Origin: Frigidibacter sp. ROC022
GTDB lineage: Bacteria > Pseudomonadota > Alphaproteobacteria > Rhodobacterales > Rhodobacteraceae
Direction of reading: 5' to 3'
Assembly: GCF_024723735.1 (NCBI RefSeq)
Contig: NZ_JANQDU010000002.1
Span: 759,001-823,000, forward strand
Length of the DNA: 64,000 nucleotides
The notes below the pieces were generated by a model. That model did no database searches. It saw only the letters and a program-made list of their open reading frames with translations, and had not been told where the DNA came from. This document shows, piece after piece, positions 28,241 to 36,837 of the stretch. Made by a program: the position numbers and the translations under genes. Numbering within the stretch: position 1 is the first letter of the stretch; the number at the start of each line of letters is the position of its first letter.

Positions 28241-28648
28241 CTAACCGGGCAGACCGCCGATCTTCTCCGAGGCTTCGATCTCGTCGATCCAGTCCGCCCG
28301 GTCGTCATGGCAGATGCGCGCGTCGGGGCGCATCCCGAGCCGGCTGTCCAGCGACCCGGCCGGTACCACCAGCAGGGCGCCATCCATCTGGAGCATCGGC
28401 AGGGCAGAGCCGCAATGCGTGCAGAAGCTCTTGGCATGCCGGGTCTCGGGGAGCCGGAAGGTCCGGATCGACTCCTGCCCCGAAAGCCAGGTGATCCCGG
28501 CGCTGCCGGAAAACAGATTCGCCGAATGCGCCGACCCGGTATCCTTGCGGCAACGTGCGCAGTGGCACAGGAAGAAGCTCTCGAACGGGCCGTCGATCCG
28601 AAACCGGACCGTGCCGCAGAGACAGCTTCCAGACGCCGAATGATCCAC
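28241..28648 (-). CDS. GFA-family zinc protein (CENP-V/GFA domain)
   Basis: A 135-residue protein of the glutathione-dependent formaldehyde-activating family. Zinc cysteines appear as SCLCGTVRF, CHCARCRKDTGS and CTHCGSALP. Most family members are not proven formaldehyde enzymes. I chose GTG 28648, since AGGAAGGACC lies at the right distance; TTG 28654 or ATG 28708 are alternatives. It is the last ordinary high-G+C gene before the low-G+C island. Confidence 0.85.
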   Translation of the reverse strand: MDHSASGSCLCGTVRFRIDGPFESFFLCHCARCRKDTGSAHSANLFSGSAGITWLSGQESIRTFRLPETRHAKSFCTHCGSALPMLQMDGALLVVPAGSLDSRLGMRPDARICHDDRADWIDEIEASEKIGGLPG

Positions 28649-29231
28649 TGCCAACGGTCCTTCCTGTGTGCGTGCGGCGCGGATGCGGAACTTCCGCGGG
28701 GGCCGCATAGGCTGGCGTTGCTCTAGTCTCTGCCCCCGGGCTGGTCAACGTCGGGGGGGGCGACCAAGGCTTTCCCGTGCCCGGCTCCCGGACCAAGAGG
28801 TTCCTGCTCTGCAAGTTCATGCCATTCAACGGGGGTTCACCCCGCGCGATTTCGCTACCAGGGTCCCGCGGTCGGTGTTCCGGATGAGCGAAGCTGCGGC
28901 GCTCGGTGTGATGTTGAGGGGTATCGCGAGGGCGCTTCCGTGATCGCCGCCTGCACCCGCGAAGTGGCCGAGACCAAGGAGAGGGACGCCCCCGACTGTG
29001 GCCGGAAGGAAGGTTGCCCGATGGCCTTCGTGACGCAACAGGAGTAGTGGGTGGCGGGCAATTTGCGGCTTCGTGCTGAATTGGGTCCGCACGGGAATCC
29101 GTGGTGTTAGCCAGCCACTGCTCTAAGCGATGTTTAGCCTTCGCGAAGCTACCGCCTGTCCTGACGCGACGCTCTAGGGTTAAGGTGGGCGCAACCGTTT
29201 GCGGCTACGTTTTGTCAGGACCGGAAAGAGA
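28649..29231. other. 583-nt stretch without a convincing gene, left edge of island
   Basis: No frame here gives a recognisable protein. G+C falls from about 70% on the left to near 55% on the right. Short open stretches on both strands (for example the plus frame ending at 29040 with TREVAETKERDAP, and MSEAAALGVML in another frame near 28885) have the look of a decayed coding sequence broken by frameshifts, but I cannot name it. The right part must contain the promoter of the DUF488 pair; no clear -35/-10 is seen. Confidence 0.4.
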
Positions 29232-29723
29232 ATGTTCGATACAAGAAGCACAGATCAAGGCACCAACCTGATGACTATCGGCTATGAGGGAGCTGTCCTC
29301 GCTGATTTTATCGAAACACTCAAACTCTCCGGGGTCCGGTCTCTCATTGATGTGCGTGAGCTACCGCTTTCTCGCAAGAAGGGGTTCTCCAAGACAGCGC
29401 TTCGAAATGCGGTTGAAGAAGCTGGAATTGCGTATCTGCATGAACGTCAGCTAGGTGATCCAAAACCCGGTCGGGACGCGGCCAGATCTGGCGACATGGA
29501 AACATTTTCGCGAATCTTTCACGCGCATATTCAGAGCCCTGAGTCTCGTGAAGCCTTGAAAAGCCTTCTCCCAATTGTCGCAATGGGGGGGGCTTGTCTA
29601 TTGTGCTTCGAACGAAACCATGAATACTGCCATCGCAATATCGTTGCAAATGAGTTAAGTAAACTGGCAAGGATAGAACTGTTGCATATCGGGGTCAGTC
29701 AAGGCATTGCAGGGCGGAAATAA
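29232..29723 (+). CDS. DUF488 family protein
   Basis: A 163-residue protein of the DUF488 family: TIGYEGAVLADFIETLK opening, the LIDVRELPLSRKKGFSKTAL motif, and the C-terminal CFERNHEYCHRNIVANEL, whose Cys/Glu/Cys-His-Arg residues are the family's likely active or metal site. The function is unknown. ATG 29232 has GGAAAGAGA upstream; a TTG at 29199 is less likely. Sampled sequence lines here run 43-53% G+C against about 70% around, and rare codons abound, so the gene was probably acquired. The next gene starts inside its end. Confidence 0.85.
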   Translation: MFDTRSTDQGTNLMTIGYEGAVLADFIETLKLSGVRSLIDVRELPLSRKKGFSKTALRNAVEEAGIAYLHERQLGDPKPGRDAARSGDMETFSRIFHAHIQSPESREALKSLLPIVAMGGACLLCFERNHEYCHRNIVANELSKLARIELLHIGVSQGIAGRK

Positions 29724-30471
29724 CTGGTCAGAGGCAGTCATTCTTATTAAGGCTGCGCCTGTAATTGGGCAAAAGCACGGTGAAACGGTTTGCTGCGCCG
29801 GCTTGGACCTCTACGGAAACTGGCTTCGACTCTATCCTGTTTCGTTTCGCGTTCTTGAGGAAGGAAAACGCTTCAGGCGATGGGACAGGGTGAAGTTTGC
29901 ATGGCGGAGGCCGTCAAACGACCCAAGAATTGAAAGCCGTCATGTAAATAGCCAGACGCTTGAAATTATTGGTTCTGTTCCAAAATCCGAGCGTCCGAAC
30001 CTATTGAACAAGCAGATCGTGTACAGCCTTAGACGGGAACAGGAGGCTGGCCGTTCTCTGGCTCTCCTCAAACCAGAGATCATTGGTTTCAAGATCGTAA
30101 AGAAGTCCAGCGAGACGCTAGCTGAACAGCAGCGGGCCATCGACTTGTTCCACTCACAGGAGGACATGTTCATACCGCGCCCAGCAGTTCCCGTGAAAGC
30201 TTGTCCTTTTGCGTTCAAGTATCGGTATAGAACAGAGGATGGAGTTCGCGAGGGAACATGTCAGGACTGGGAGACCGAGGCCACCTTTTTCCATTGGCGA
30301 AACCGATACGGGGAGAAAGGAGCACTGGAAAGAATGGAGGATCAGTTTGGGTCGCGTCTACCTCAGCGCGGTCTGTATTTCGCCATGGGAACCCATTCTC
30401 TCTATCCTGAAACGTGGCTAATTAACGGTCTGGTGCAGCTAGACCCCCCGGAACAGGGCACGTTGTTCTGA
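29707..30471 (+). CDS. Uncharacterised partner of DUF488 protein
   Basis: About 254 residues, soluble, no signal peptide. Conserved-looking features: VILIKAAPVIGQKHGETVCC, a CAGLDLYGNWLRLYPVSFR stretch, DPRIESRHVN, a central Lys-rich region, CPFAFKYRYRT, CQDWETEATFFHWRNRYG and a C-terminal LYFAMGTHSLYPETWLINGL. I recall similar proteins (a KAYP...ETVC.AGI opening and a GTH...WLI.G ending) beside DUF488 genes, but know no function. TTG start at 29707 overlaps the DUF488 gene by 17 nt, implying coupled translation. G+C is low, like its partner. Confidence 0.75.
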   Translation: MQGGNNWSEAVILIKAAPVIGQKHGETVCCAGLDLYGNWLRLYPVSFRVLEEGKRFRRWDRVKFAWRRPSNDPRIESRHVNSQTLEIIGSVPKSERPNLLNKQIVYSLRREQEAGRSLALLKPEIIGFKIVKKSSETLAEQQRAIDLFHSQEDMFIPRPAVPVKACPFAFKYRYRTEDGVREGTCQDWETEATFFHWRNRYGEKGALERMEDQFGSRLPQRGLYFAMGTHSLYPETWLINGLVQLDPPEQGTLF

Positions 30472-30613
30472 AGAAATCCGGGGGCCCGAAAACGAACTAG
30501 AGACTATCATAGCGGGTTCCTTCGTTCGGATTGACGCTGAGACCAATAGTCGTCCCCCAGTCGTTGACAGGCCATTAACCATACTGGCCGTCCCCACGGC
30601 TTTCCCTTGAAAA

Positions 30614-31498
30614 TCAGTGGCTTGACCCCCCGTCCCCATGGGGACGCCCCGAGTCCGCCTCCAGAAGCGCCCTCAATCCGGTCCGGTAGTCCGGGTATTT
30701 CAGCCGAATCCCGAGCCCGGTCTTGATCCGGTCGTTCCGGACCCGCTTCGATTCGGCATAGAAGGAGCGGGCCATCTCGCTCATCGCGGCGCTTTCGAAA
30801 TCCTCGGCCGGCGGCACCGGCAGGCCCAGCAGCCGGGCGGCTTCCTCGATCACCGCTTCCGGCGGCGCCGGGTCGTCGTCGCAGAGGTTGTAGACCGCCC
30901 CCGGATCGGGCCGCGCCATCGAGGCCGCCAGGACCTGCGCGATATCCTCGACATGGATGCGGCTGAAGACCTGCCCCGGCTTCACGATCCGCCGCGCCGT
31001 CCCCTTGCGGACCTTCTCGAAAGGCCCCCGTCCCGGCCCGTAGATCCCCGCCAGCCGAAACACGTGCAGCGGCAGGGCGGATGCCTCGGCCAGCGCCCGC
31101 CACTCGGCCTCGGCCGCCACCCGCCACCTGCCGCGCCGGGTCGTGGGCGTCAGAGGAGTCGTCTCGTCCACCCAGCCGCCGCCATGGTCGCCATAGACCC
31201 CGGTGGTCGAGAGATAGCCGACCCATTGCAGATGTCCCGCCGCGCCGCCGATCGCATCGCCCAGGGCCCGCAACACCGGATCGCCATCGGCATCCGGCGC
31301 CACCGAGATCAGCAGATGCGTCGCCTCGGCCAGCGCCAGGCCCAGGTCATCTCCCGGCCAGACCAGCCCCCGCGTCGCGTCCGCGCCAAACCCGACCGCC
31401 GCGCGACTCGTCCCGGTCACCTGCCAGCCCCGCGCAACCAGCATCCGGCCCAGAACCCGCGCCGAATAACCGTGACCGATGGACAGGAGGTTGGACAT
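30614..31498 (-). CDS. NAD-dependent epimerase/SDR family protein (YeeZ-like)
   Basis: A 294-residue extended SDR. Rossmann region LLSIGHGYSARVLGRML (GxGxxA-type), then VGYLSTTGVYGDHGGGWVDE and a C-terminal substrate domain (FSRIHVEDIAQVL, VYNLCDDDP). It resembles E. coli YeeZ; the substrate is unknown. ATG 31498 was chosen as the usual MSNLLSIGHGYS opening. The C-terminus (GRPHGDGGSSH) looks slightly extended and runs to the right edge of the low-G+C island, so its last codons may have been altered by the insertion. Confidence 0.8.
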   Translation of the reverse strand: MSNLLSIGHGYSARVLGRMLVARGWQVTGTSRAAVGFGADATRGLVWPGDDLGLALAEATHLLISVAPDADGDPVLRALGDAIGGAAGHLQWVGYLSTTGVYGDHGGGWVDETTPLTPTTRRGRWRVAAEAEWRALAEASALPLHVFRLAGIYGPGRGPFEKVRKGTARRIVKPGQVFSRIHVEDIAQVLAASMARPDPGAVYNLCDDDPAPPEAVIEEAARLLGLPVPPAEDFESAAMSEMARSFYAESKRVRNDRIKTGLGIRLKYPDYRTGLRALLEADSGRPHGDGGSSH

Positions 31499-31561
31499 CC
31501 GGATGATCCCTGACAGGGTTGGGGGGCTTGCAGAGCAGCTGTATCTTATGACAATTGGTTC

Positions 31562-33379
31562 ATGGAACCCCAACGATCCCTCCCCCCGAACAACTGGGCC
31601 GATGTCGCCCCCCGCCTGATCGCCGTTGCTGCCGGCCGTGCACCGGCCGATCTGGTGATCCGCAATGGCATCTGGGTCAATGTGCAGAGCCGCGAGCTGT
31701 TGCCGCAGTCCGACATCGCGATCGCCGAGGGCCGCTTCGCCTATTGCGGCCCCGACGCCGGCCCCTGCATCGGCCCCGAGACCGAGGTCATCGATGCAGA
31801 GGGCGCCTACATGATCCCCGGCCTGATCGACGGCCATATGCATATCGAATCCGGGATGCTCACCCCGGCGGAATTCGCCCGCGCCATCATCCCGCACGGC
31901 ACCACCACGATCTTCACCGACCCGCATGAAATCGCCAATGTCCTGGGCCTGGCCGGGGTCAGGCTGATGCATGACGAGGCTCTGATGCAGCCGATCAACA
32001 TCTGGACCCAGATGCCCAGCTGCGCCCCCTCGGCGCCCGGGCTGGAAACCACCGGCTTCGAGATCACTGCCGAGGATGTCGCGGAAGCGATGCAATGGCC
32101 GGGCATCATCGGGCTGGGTGAGATGATGAACTTTCCGGGCGTCATAGCTGCCGACCCGCAGATGCTGGCCGAGATGGCGGCGACGATGCGGGCCGGCAAG
32201 GTGGTGGGCGGGCATTACGCCAGCCCCGACAAGGGCCATGCCTTTGCCGCCTATGCCGCAGGTGGCCCGGCCGACGACCACGAGGGAACCGCCGAATCCG
32301 ATGCCATTGCCCGCGTCCGGCTGGGGATGCGTTCGATGATGCGGCTGGGCTCGGCCTGGTATGATGTCGAAAGCCAGATCACCGCGGTCACCGAAAAGGG
32401 GCTCGACCCGCGCAACTTCATCCTTTGCACCGACGACAGCCATTCGGGCACCATCGTCAACGAAGGCCACATGAACCGCGTTGTCAGACACGCGATTGCC
32501 TGCGGATGCGAGCCTCTGGTGGCGTTGCAGATGGCGACGATCAACACCGCCACCCATTTCGGGCTGGAGCGTGAGCTTGGCAGTATCGCGCCGGGGCGGC
32601 GGGCCGACCTGATCCTGACATCGGATCTGACCACGCTGCCGATCGAGCGGGTGATCGCGCGCGGCGTCACGGTGGCGCGGGACGGCAAGGGCCTGGTCGA
32701 TTGCCCGCATCTGGACTGGCCCGAGGAGAGCCGCCGGACCGTCCATCTGCGCCGCCCGATCACCGCCGAGGACTATGTGATCAAGGCCCCTGCGGGGGCC
32801 AATGCGGTGGTCGCCAAGGTGATCGGCGTGGTCGAGAACCAGGCCCCGACCAAGGCGCTGACGGCCGAGCTTTCGGTGTCGGATGGCGCGGTGCAGGGCG
32901 ACCCGGACAAGGATGTCTGCCAGATCGCGCTGGTCGAGCGGCACCGGGCCACCGGCGGGGTGGTGAACGGTTTCGTCTCGGGCTTCGGCTACAAGGGCCG
33001 GATGGCGATGGCGAGCACGGTGGCGCATGACAGCCACCACATGATCGTGGTCGGCACCTCGCGTGAGGACATGGCCCTGGCGGCGAACCGTCTGGCCGAG
33101 GTCGGCGGTGGCATCACCGTCTTCAAGGACGGGGCCGAGATCGCGCTTGTCGAACTGCCGATCGCCGGGCTGATGTCCGACAGCCCCGCGTCCGAGGTCG
33201 CCGCCAAGGCCGAGCGCATGGTTGCCGCCATGGCCGAGGTCGGCTGCACCCTGAACAACGCCTATATGCAGCATTCGCTGCTGGCGCTCGTGGTGATCCC
33301 CGAGCTGCGCATTTCCGATCTGGGGCTGGTCGATGTGACCCGCTTCGAGATCACCGAATTGATCGAGAAGACCCTATGA
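31562..33379 (+). CDS. ade: Adenine deaminase
   Basis: A 605-residue amidohydrolase converting adenine to hypoxanthine and ammonia. Metal site: GLIDGHMHIESGM; further HGTTTIFTDPHEIANV, CTDDSHSGTI and GSIAPGRRADL. Domain order and length fit bacterial Ade. It overlaps amn by ATGA, so the two enzymes of adenylate salvage (AMP to adenine to hypoxanthine) are translated together. An AGA/CAC stretch at 32481-32491 forms a minus-strand copy of the dispersed motif. Confidence 0.95.
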   Translation: MEPQRSLPPNNWADVAPRLIAVAAGRAPADLVIRNGIWVNVQSRELLPQSDIAIAEGRFAYCGPDAGPCIGPETEVIDAEGAYMIPGLIDGHMHIESGMLTPAEFARAIIPHGTTTIFTDPHEIANVLGLAGVRLMHDEALMQPINIWTQMPSCAPSAPGLETTGFEITAEDVAEAMQWPGIIGLGEMMNFPGVIAADPQMLAEMAATMRAGKVVGGHYASPDKGHAFAAYAAGGPADDHEGTAESDAIARVRLGMRSMMRLGSAWYDVESQITAVTEKGLDPRNFILCTDDSHSGTIVNEGHMNRVVRHAIACGCEPLVALQMATINTATHFGLERELGSIAPGRRADLILTSDLTTLPIERVIARGVTVARDGKGLVDCPHLDWPEESRRTVHLRRPITAEDYVIKAPAGANAVVAKVIGVVENQAPTKALTAELSVSDGAVQGDPDKDVCQIALVERHRATGGVVNGFVSGFGYKGRMAMASTVAHDSHHMIVVGTSREDMALAANRLAEVGGGITVFKDGAEIALVELPIAGLMSDSPASEVAAKAERMVAAMAEVGCTLNNAYMQHSLLALVVIPELRISDLGLVDVTRFEITELIEKTL

Positions 33380-34857
33380 CATTAGACCCTGACTTGCCGA
33401 TTCAGACACCAAATCCGCATCCGCCGCAGGCATTCGACAATGCCGCGGATGCCGTGGACCGGCTGTTGCAGCTGTATGACGAGGCGACCGCATTCCTGGT
33501 CGAGAAGTTCCGCGGCGTGCTGGCTGCCGAGGTGCCGGCCAGCCGCTATCGCGCCTTCTACCCGGAGATCCGCTTTACCACGACCAGCTATGCCCAGACC
33601 GACAGCCGCCTGTCCTTCGGCCATGTCGCGGTGCCGGGCACCTATTCCACCACGGTGACCCGGCCCGACCTGTTCCGCAACTACCTGCTGCAACAGATCG
33701 GCCTGCTGATCGAAAACCACCGTTCGCTTGTCACCATCGGCATCTCGAAAACCCCGATTCCGGTGCATTTCGCGGTGGCGGGCGACCATGCCACCACGAT
33801 CCCGCAGGACGGTGCGCTGGACTTTCCGCTGCGTGATGTCTTCGACGTGCCCGATCTGAGCACCACCAATGACGACATCGTCAACGGCGTCGGCGTGATG
33901 AATGCCGATGGTTCGGGCCCGCTGGCGCCCTTCACCGCGCAGCGGATCGACTATTCGCTGGCCCGGCTGTCGCATTACACGGCGACCGCGCCCGAGCATT
34001 TCCAGAACCACGTCCTGTTCACCAACTACCAGTTCTACGTGGACGAGTTCGAAGCCTATGCCCGGGCCATGCTGGCCGATCCGAATTCGGGCTATACCGC
34101 CTTTGTCGGGCCCGGAAACTCGGTGCTGACCGATCCGGACGGGGTACTGCCGCCGCATGACAAGACCCCGCAGATGCCGACCTATCACCTGCAACGGCCG
34201 GGCTCGGCCGGAATCACCTTGGTCAACATCGGCATCGGCCCGTCCAACGCCAAGACCATCACGGACCATATCGCCGTGCTGCGGCCGCATGCCTGGCTGA
34301 TGGTCGGCCATTGTGCCGGGCTGCGGAACAGCCAGCGGCTGGGCGATTTCGTTCTGGCGCATGGCTATCTGCGCGAGGATCACGTTCTGGACGACGATCT
34401 GCCGGTCTGGGTGCCGATCCCGGCCCTGGCCGAGATCCAGATTGCCCTGGAGGATGCGGTCGAGGCGGTCACCGCGCTGGAAGGCTTCGAGCTGAAGCGG
34501 ATCATGCGGACCGGCACCGTCGCGACGATCGACAACCGCAACTGGGAGTTGCGCGACCAGTCCGGCCCGGTGCAGCGGCTGTCGCAGTCGCGCGCCATCG
34601 CTCTGGACATGGAAAGCGCCACCATCGCGGCCAACGGATTCCGCTTCCGGGTGCCTTACGGGACGCTGCTCTGCGTGTCCGACAAGCCGCTGCACGGAGA
34701 GTTGAAACTACCTGGAATGGCCTCGGATTTCTACAAGACCCAGGTTGCGCGGCACCTGTTGATCGGGGTCCGGGCGATGGAAATTCTGCGCGAAATGCCC
34801 TTGGAACGCATCCATTCGCGCAAGCTGAGGTCGTTTGAAGAGACCGCATTCCTCTGA
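33376..34857 (+). CDS. amn: AMP nucleosidase
   Basis: A 493-residue enzyme hydrolysing AMP to adenine and ribose-5-phosphate. The N-terminal AMN-specific domain (LLQLYDEATAFLVEKFRGVL...YPEIRFTT) is followed by the phosphorylase-like catalytic domain (PTYHLQRPGSAGITLVNIG, MVGHCAGLR, ALDMESATIAANGFRFRVPYG, CVSDKPLHGELK). Regulated in E. coli by ATP and phosphate. The first dozen codons are unusually rich in rare triplets (ACA, TTA, CCT, TTG, ATT, CCA, AAT). Confidence 0.95.
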   Translation: MTLDPDLPIQTPNPHPPQAFDNAADAVDRLLQLYDEATAFLVEKFRGVLAAEVPASRYRAFYPEIRFTTTSYAQTDSRLSFGHVAVPGTYSTTVTRPDLFRNYLLQQIGLLIENHRSLVTIGISKTPIPVHFAVAGDHATTIPQDGALDFPLRDVFDVPDLSTTNDDIVNGVGVMNADGSGPLAPFTAQRIDYSLARLSHYTATAPEHFQNHVLFTNYQFYVDEFEAYARAMLADPNSGYTAFVGPGNSVLTDPDGVLPPHDKTPQMPTYHLQRPGSAGITLVNIGIGPSNAKTITDHIAVLRPHAWLMVGHCAGLRNSQRLGDFVLAHGYLREDHVLDDDLPVWVPIPALAEIQIALEDAVEAVTALEGFELKRIMRTGTVATIDNRNWELRDQSGPVQRLSQSRAIALDMESATIAANGFRFRVPYGTLLCVSDKPLHGELKLPGMASDFYKTQVARHLLIGVRAMEILREMPLERIHSRKLRSFEETAFL

Positions 34858-34914
34858 TAGAGCCGGATTTTCCAATAAAATAAGCGAAAAACGCCCCTGC
34901 ACGCATACAATTTC

Positions 34915-34944
34915 TTGTGCATCCCCACAATATTCAGCTATTTT
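34915..34944 (+). promoter_or_regulatory. Promoter of the HU gene
   Basis: TTGTGC (34915-34920), 18-nt spacer, TATTTT (34939-34944) within an AT-rich 130-nt intergenic stretch. Position suits a leader of about 40 nt before the HU start. Confidence 0.45.
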
Positions 34945-34988
34945 CGCGCAGGAAGTCCCCAAGGAAGGGGCGAACGAGGAGAACAAGA

Positions 34989-35279
34989 ATGGCTACGAAA
35001 CCGATGACCAAGGCCCAGCTCGTCACCGCCCTGGCGGAGAAGATGGGGACCGACAAGAAATCCGCATCGGCTGCGCTGGACGCGATCAGCGAGATCATCA
35101 CCGCCGAAGTCTCGGCCGGTGGCGCAGTCACCATTCCGAACGTCGGCAAGATCCTGTGCCGCGCCCGGCCCGAGCGCATGGTGCGCAACCCGGCCACCGG
35201 CGAGCAGGTCAAGAAGCCGGCCGACAAGGTCGTCAAGATGACCATCGCCAAGGCCCTGAAAGACAGCGTCAACGGCTGA
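34989..35279 (+). CDS. HU family DNA-binding protein
   Basis: A 96-residue histone-like protein that bends DNA as a dimer. Pattern: MTKAQLVTALAEKMGTDKKSA helix pair, GGAVTIPNVGKILCRARPERMVRNPATGE with the minor-groove arm and its Pro, then a helix. The arm motif RNPATGE is intact. GAGGAG 8 nt before ATG 34989, own promoter and strong terminator: a highly expressed single-gene unit. Confidence 0.95.
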   Translation: MATKPMTKAQLVTALAEKMGTDKKSASAALDAISEIITAEVSAGGAVTIPNVGKILCRARPERMVRNPATGEQVKKPADKVVKMTIAKALKDSVNG

Positions 35280-35310
35280 ACATGTTTCGGCCCCGCGGGG
35301 CTGGACGGAA

Positions 35311-35337
35311 AAGGGTCGCCTTCGGGCGGCCCTTTTT
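35311..35337 (+). terminator. Intrinsic terminator of the HU gene
   Basis: AAGGGTCGCC-TTCG-GGCGGCCCTTTTT: a 10-bp stem with one G-T pair, a stable TTCG loop and a U-run, about 30 nt after the HU stop. Confidence 0.93.
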
Positions 35338-35354
35338 CTTTGCGGGGTGGCGGA

Positions 35355-35651
35355 TCAGCGGGCGCCGAGACGGGCCAACACCCGCGCCGGAATGCCCAGG
35401 GCGCGGATCACCGGGCGGTGGTCGCGCAGTCCGCAGGCCTCGCGCTGGATGAAATAGCGCCAGACCGCTTCGGCGGCGTCGCCCAGGCGGGCCTCGTCCC
35501 CATCCGTCAGCGCGGCGAGCGCCGCTTCGACCCGGCGTCCGGCATGGCCCAGGGCGCTGGCCTGCTCGGCCCGCATCTCGTGTTCCAGCGTGCTCTGCCC
35601 GGTCTCGACCGAAAGCAGCAGGGCGCGATGCGGAGGCAAGGACGGCGGCAT
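35355..35651 (-). CDS. Small conserved-type protein, possibly DUF6665
   Basis: A 98-residue helical protein: LEHEMRAEQASALGHAGRRVEAALAAL, then AAEAVWRYFIQREACGLRDHRPVI and a C-terminal IPARVLARLGAR. I associate this pattern with the alphaproteobacterial family DUF6665, from memory only. ATG 35651 was chosen; TTG 35657 is in frame. It converges on the HU terminator. Confidence 0.65.
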   Translation of the reverse strand: MPPSLPPHRALLLSVETGQSTLEHEMRAEQASALGHAGRRVEAALAALTDGDEARLGDAAEAVWRYFIQREACGLRDHRPVIRALGIPARVLARLGAR

Positions 35652-35877
35652 GGGCAAAGTCTACCCCAGTTTGGCCTTGGCCGTCACCTTGGCGCCGTCG
35701 ATCGTGAAGACGATGCTGCCCCTGTCCCGGTCGATCGGGGTCCTGACCGGGCAGACATGCGGTCCTTGCTGCCCGTCCGGGGCGCGGCGCCTGATGCATG
35801 GCAGCCCTGCGCGTGCCGCGCTTGTGCCCGCCGATGCATCCGCTAGGCTCGCCGGACCGGCGCCGGGGAGGGGCACC

Positions 35878-36813
35878 ATGGATATTCGTTCCCTGCTGAT
35901 GGGTCTGAGCTTCGCCTTCATCTGGTCCTCGGCCTTCACCTCGGCCCGCTACATCGTTCTCGAGGCGCCGCCGCTTTCGTCCCTGGCGCTGAGATTCACG
36001 GTTTCCGGGCTGATCGGCATCGCGCTGGCGCGGATGCTGGGCCAGAGCTGGCGGTTGAGCCGGGGTCAGTGGCGGGCGACGGTGGTCTTCGGCCTGTGCC
36101 AGAATGCACTCTATCTTGGGTTCTACTGGGTCGCGATGCAGTGGGTCGAGGCCGGGCTGGCCTCGATCCTGGCGGCGACCATGCCGCTGATCGTCGCTGC
36201 CCTGGGCTGGGGGCTCTATCGCGAGAAGGTGCCGCCGCTGGGGCTGGCCGGGCTGGTGGCAGGCTTTGCCGGGGTCGCGTTGATCATGGGATCGCGGCTG
36301 AACGGCGGGGCCGACCCGCTGGGCCTGGTGTTCTGTGTCATCGGGGTGCTGGCGCTGGCGGTGGCGACGCTGTCGATGCGGGGCGCGTCCTCGGGCGGCA
36401 ATGTGCTGATGGTGGTCGGGTTGCAGATGCTGATCGGCGCGGCGGCGCTGACGCCATTCGCGCTGACCGAAAGCTGGACCACCCCGCCCAGCACCACGTT
36501 CATCGTGGCGTTCGCCTATACGGTCCTGGCGCCGGGCCTGCTGGCGACCTGGATCTGGTTTCGGCTGGTGGCGCGGATCGGGGCCACCCGCGCCGCCACC
36601 TTCCACTTCCTGAACCCGGTCTTCGGCGTCGGCATCGCGGCGGTTCTGCTGGGCGAGCGGATGAGCCTGCTGGACCTTGTCGGCGTGGTCATCGTCACGC
36701 TGGGGATTCTGGCGGTGCAGCTTTCGGCCCGGCCGGGCGCGGCGGCGCGGCGGGCCGCGCGAGAGGCTGGAGGAGAGGGCGCGTCGCCGGCGGGGCTGGG
36801 CCGGACCCCGTGA
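35878..36813 (+). CDS. DMT-superfamily (EamA) transporter
   Basis: A 311-residue inner-membrane protein with ten predicted helices in two EamA repeats (FIWSSAFTSARYIVLEAPPLSSLALR; second repeat FHFLNPVFGVGIAAVLLGERM). Substrate unknown; family members export amino acids or metabolites. ATG 35878 with GGGGAGG upstream. The basic tail is cytoplasmic. The 226 nt between the DUF6665-like gene and this start hold no convincing gene. Confidence 0.9.
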   Translation: MDIRSLLMGLSFAFIWSSAFTSARYIVLEAPPLSSLALRFTVSGLIGIALARMLGQSWRLSRGQWRATVVFGLCQNALYLGFYWVAMQWVEAGLASILAATMPLIVAALGWGLYREKVPPLGLAGLVAGFAGVALIMGSRLNGGADPLGLVFCVIGVLALAVATLSMRGASSGGNVLMVVGLQMLIGAAALTPFALTESWTTPPSTTFIVAFAYTVLAPGLLATWIWFRLVARIGATRAATFHFLNPVFGVGIAAVLLGERMSLLDLVGVVIVTLGILAVQLSARPGAAARRAAREAGGEGASPAGLGRTP

Positions 36814-36837
36814 AGTCCGGCCGCCTGGCGCGGCCTC

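Noticed and set aside
28826-29092. Minus-strand 88-codon ORF at the island edge
   Set aside because: No recognisable family, no ribosome site, and codon use unlike either the core genes or the island.
28770-30605. Direct repeat flanking the low-G+C island (GGCTTTCCC on both sides)
   Set aside because: Only 9 bp, and with no integrase or tRNA nearby this is within chance; not called as att sites.
35661-35939. Minus-strand frame ending TIDGAKVTAKAKLG before the DUF6665-like gene
   Set aside because: The ending looks protein-like and the stop sits just before the next start, but no convincing start or ribosome site was found and most of it runs under the transporter start.
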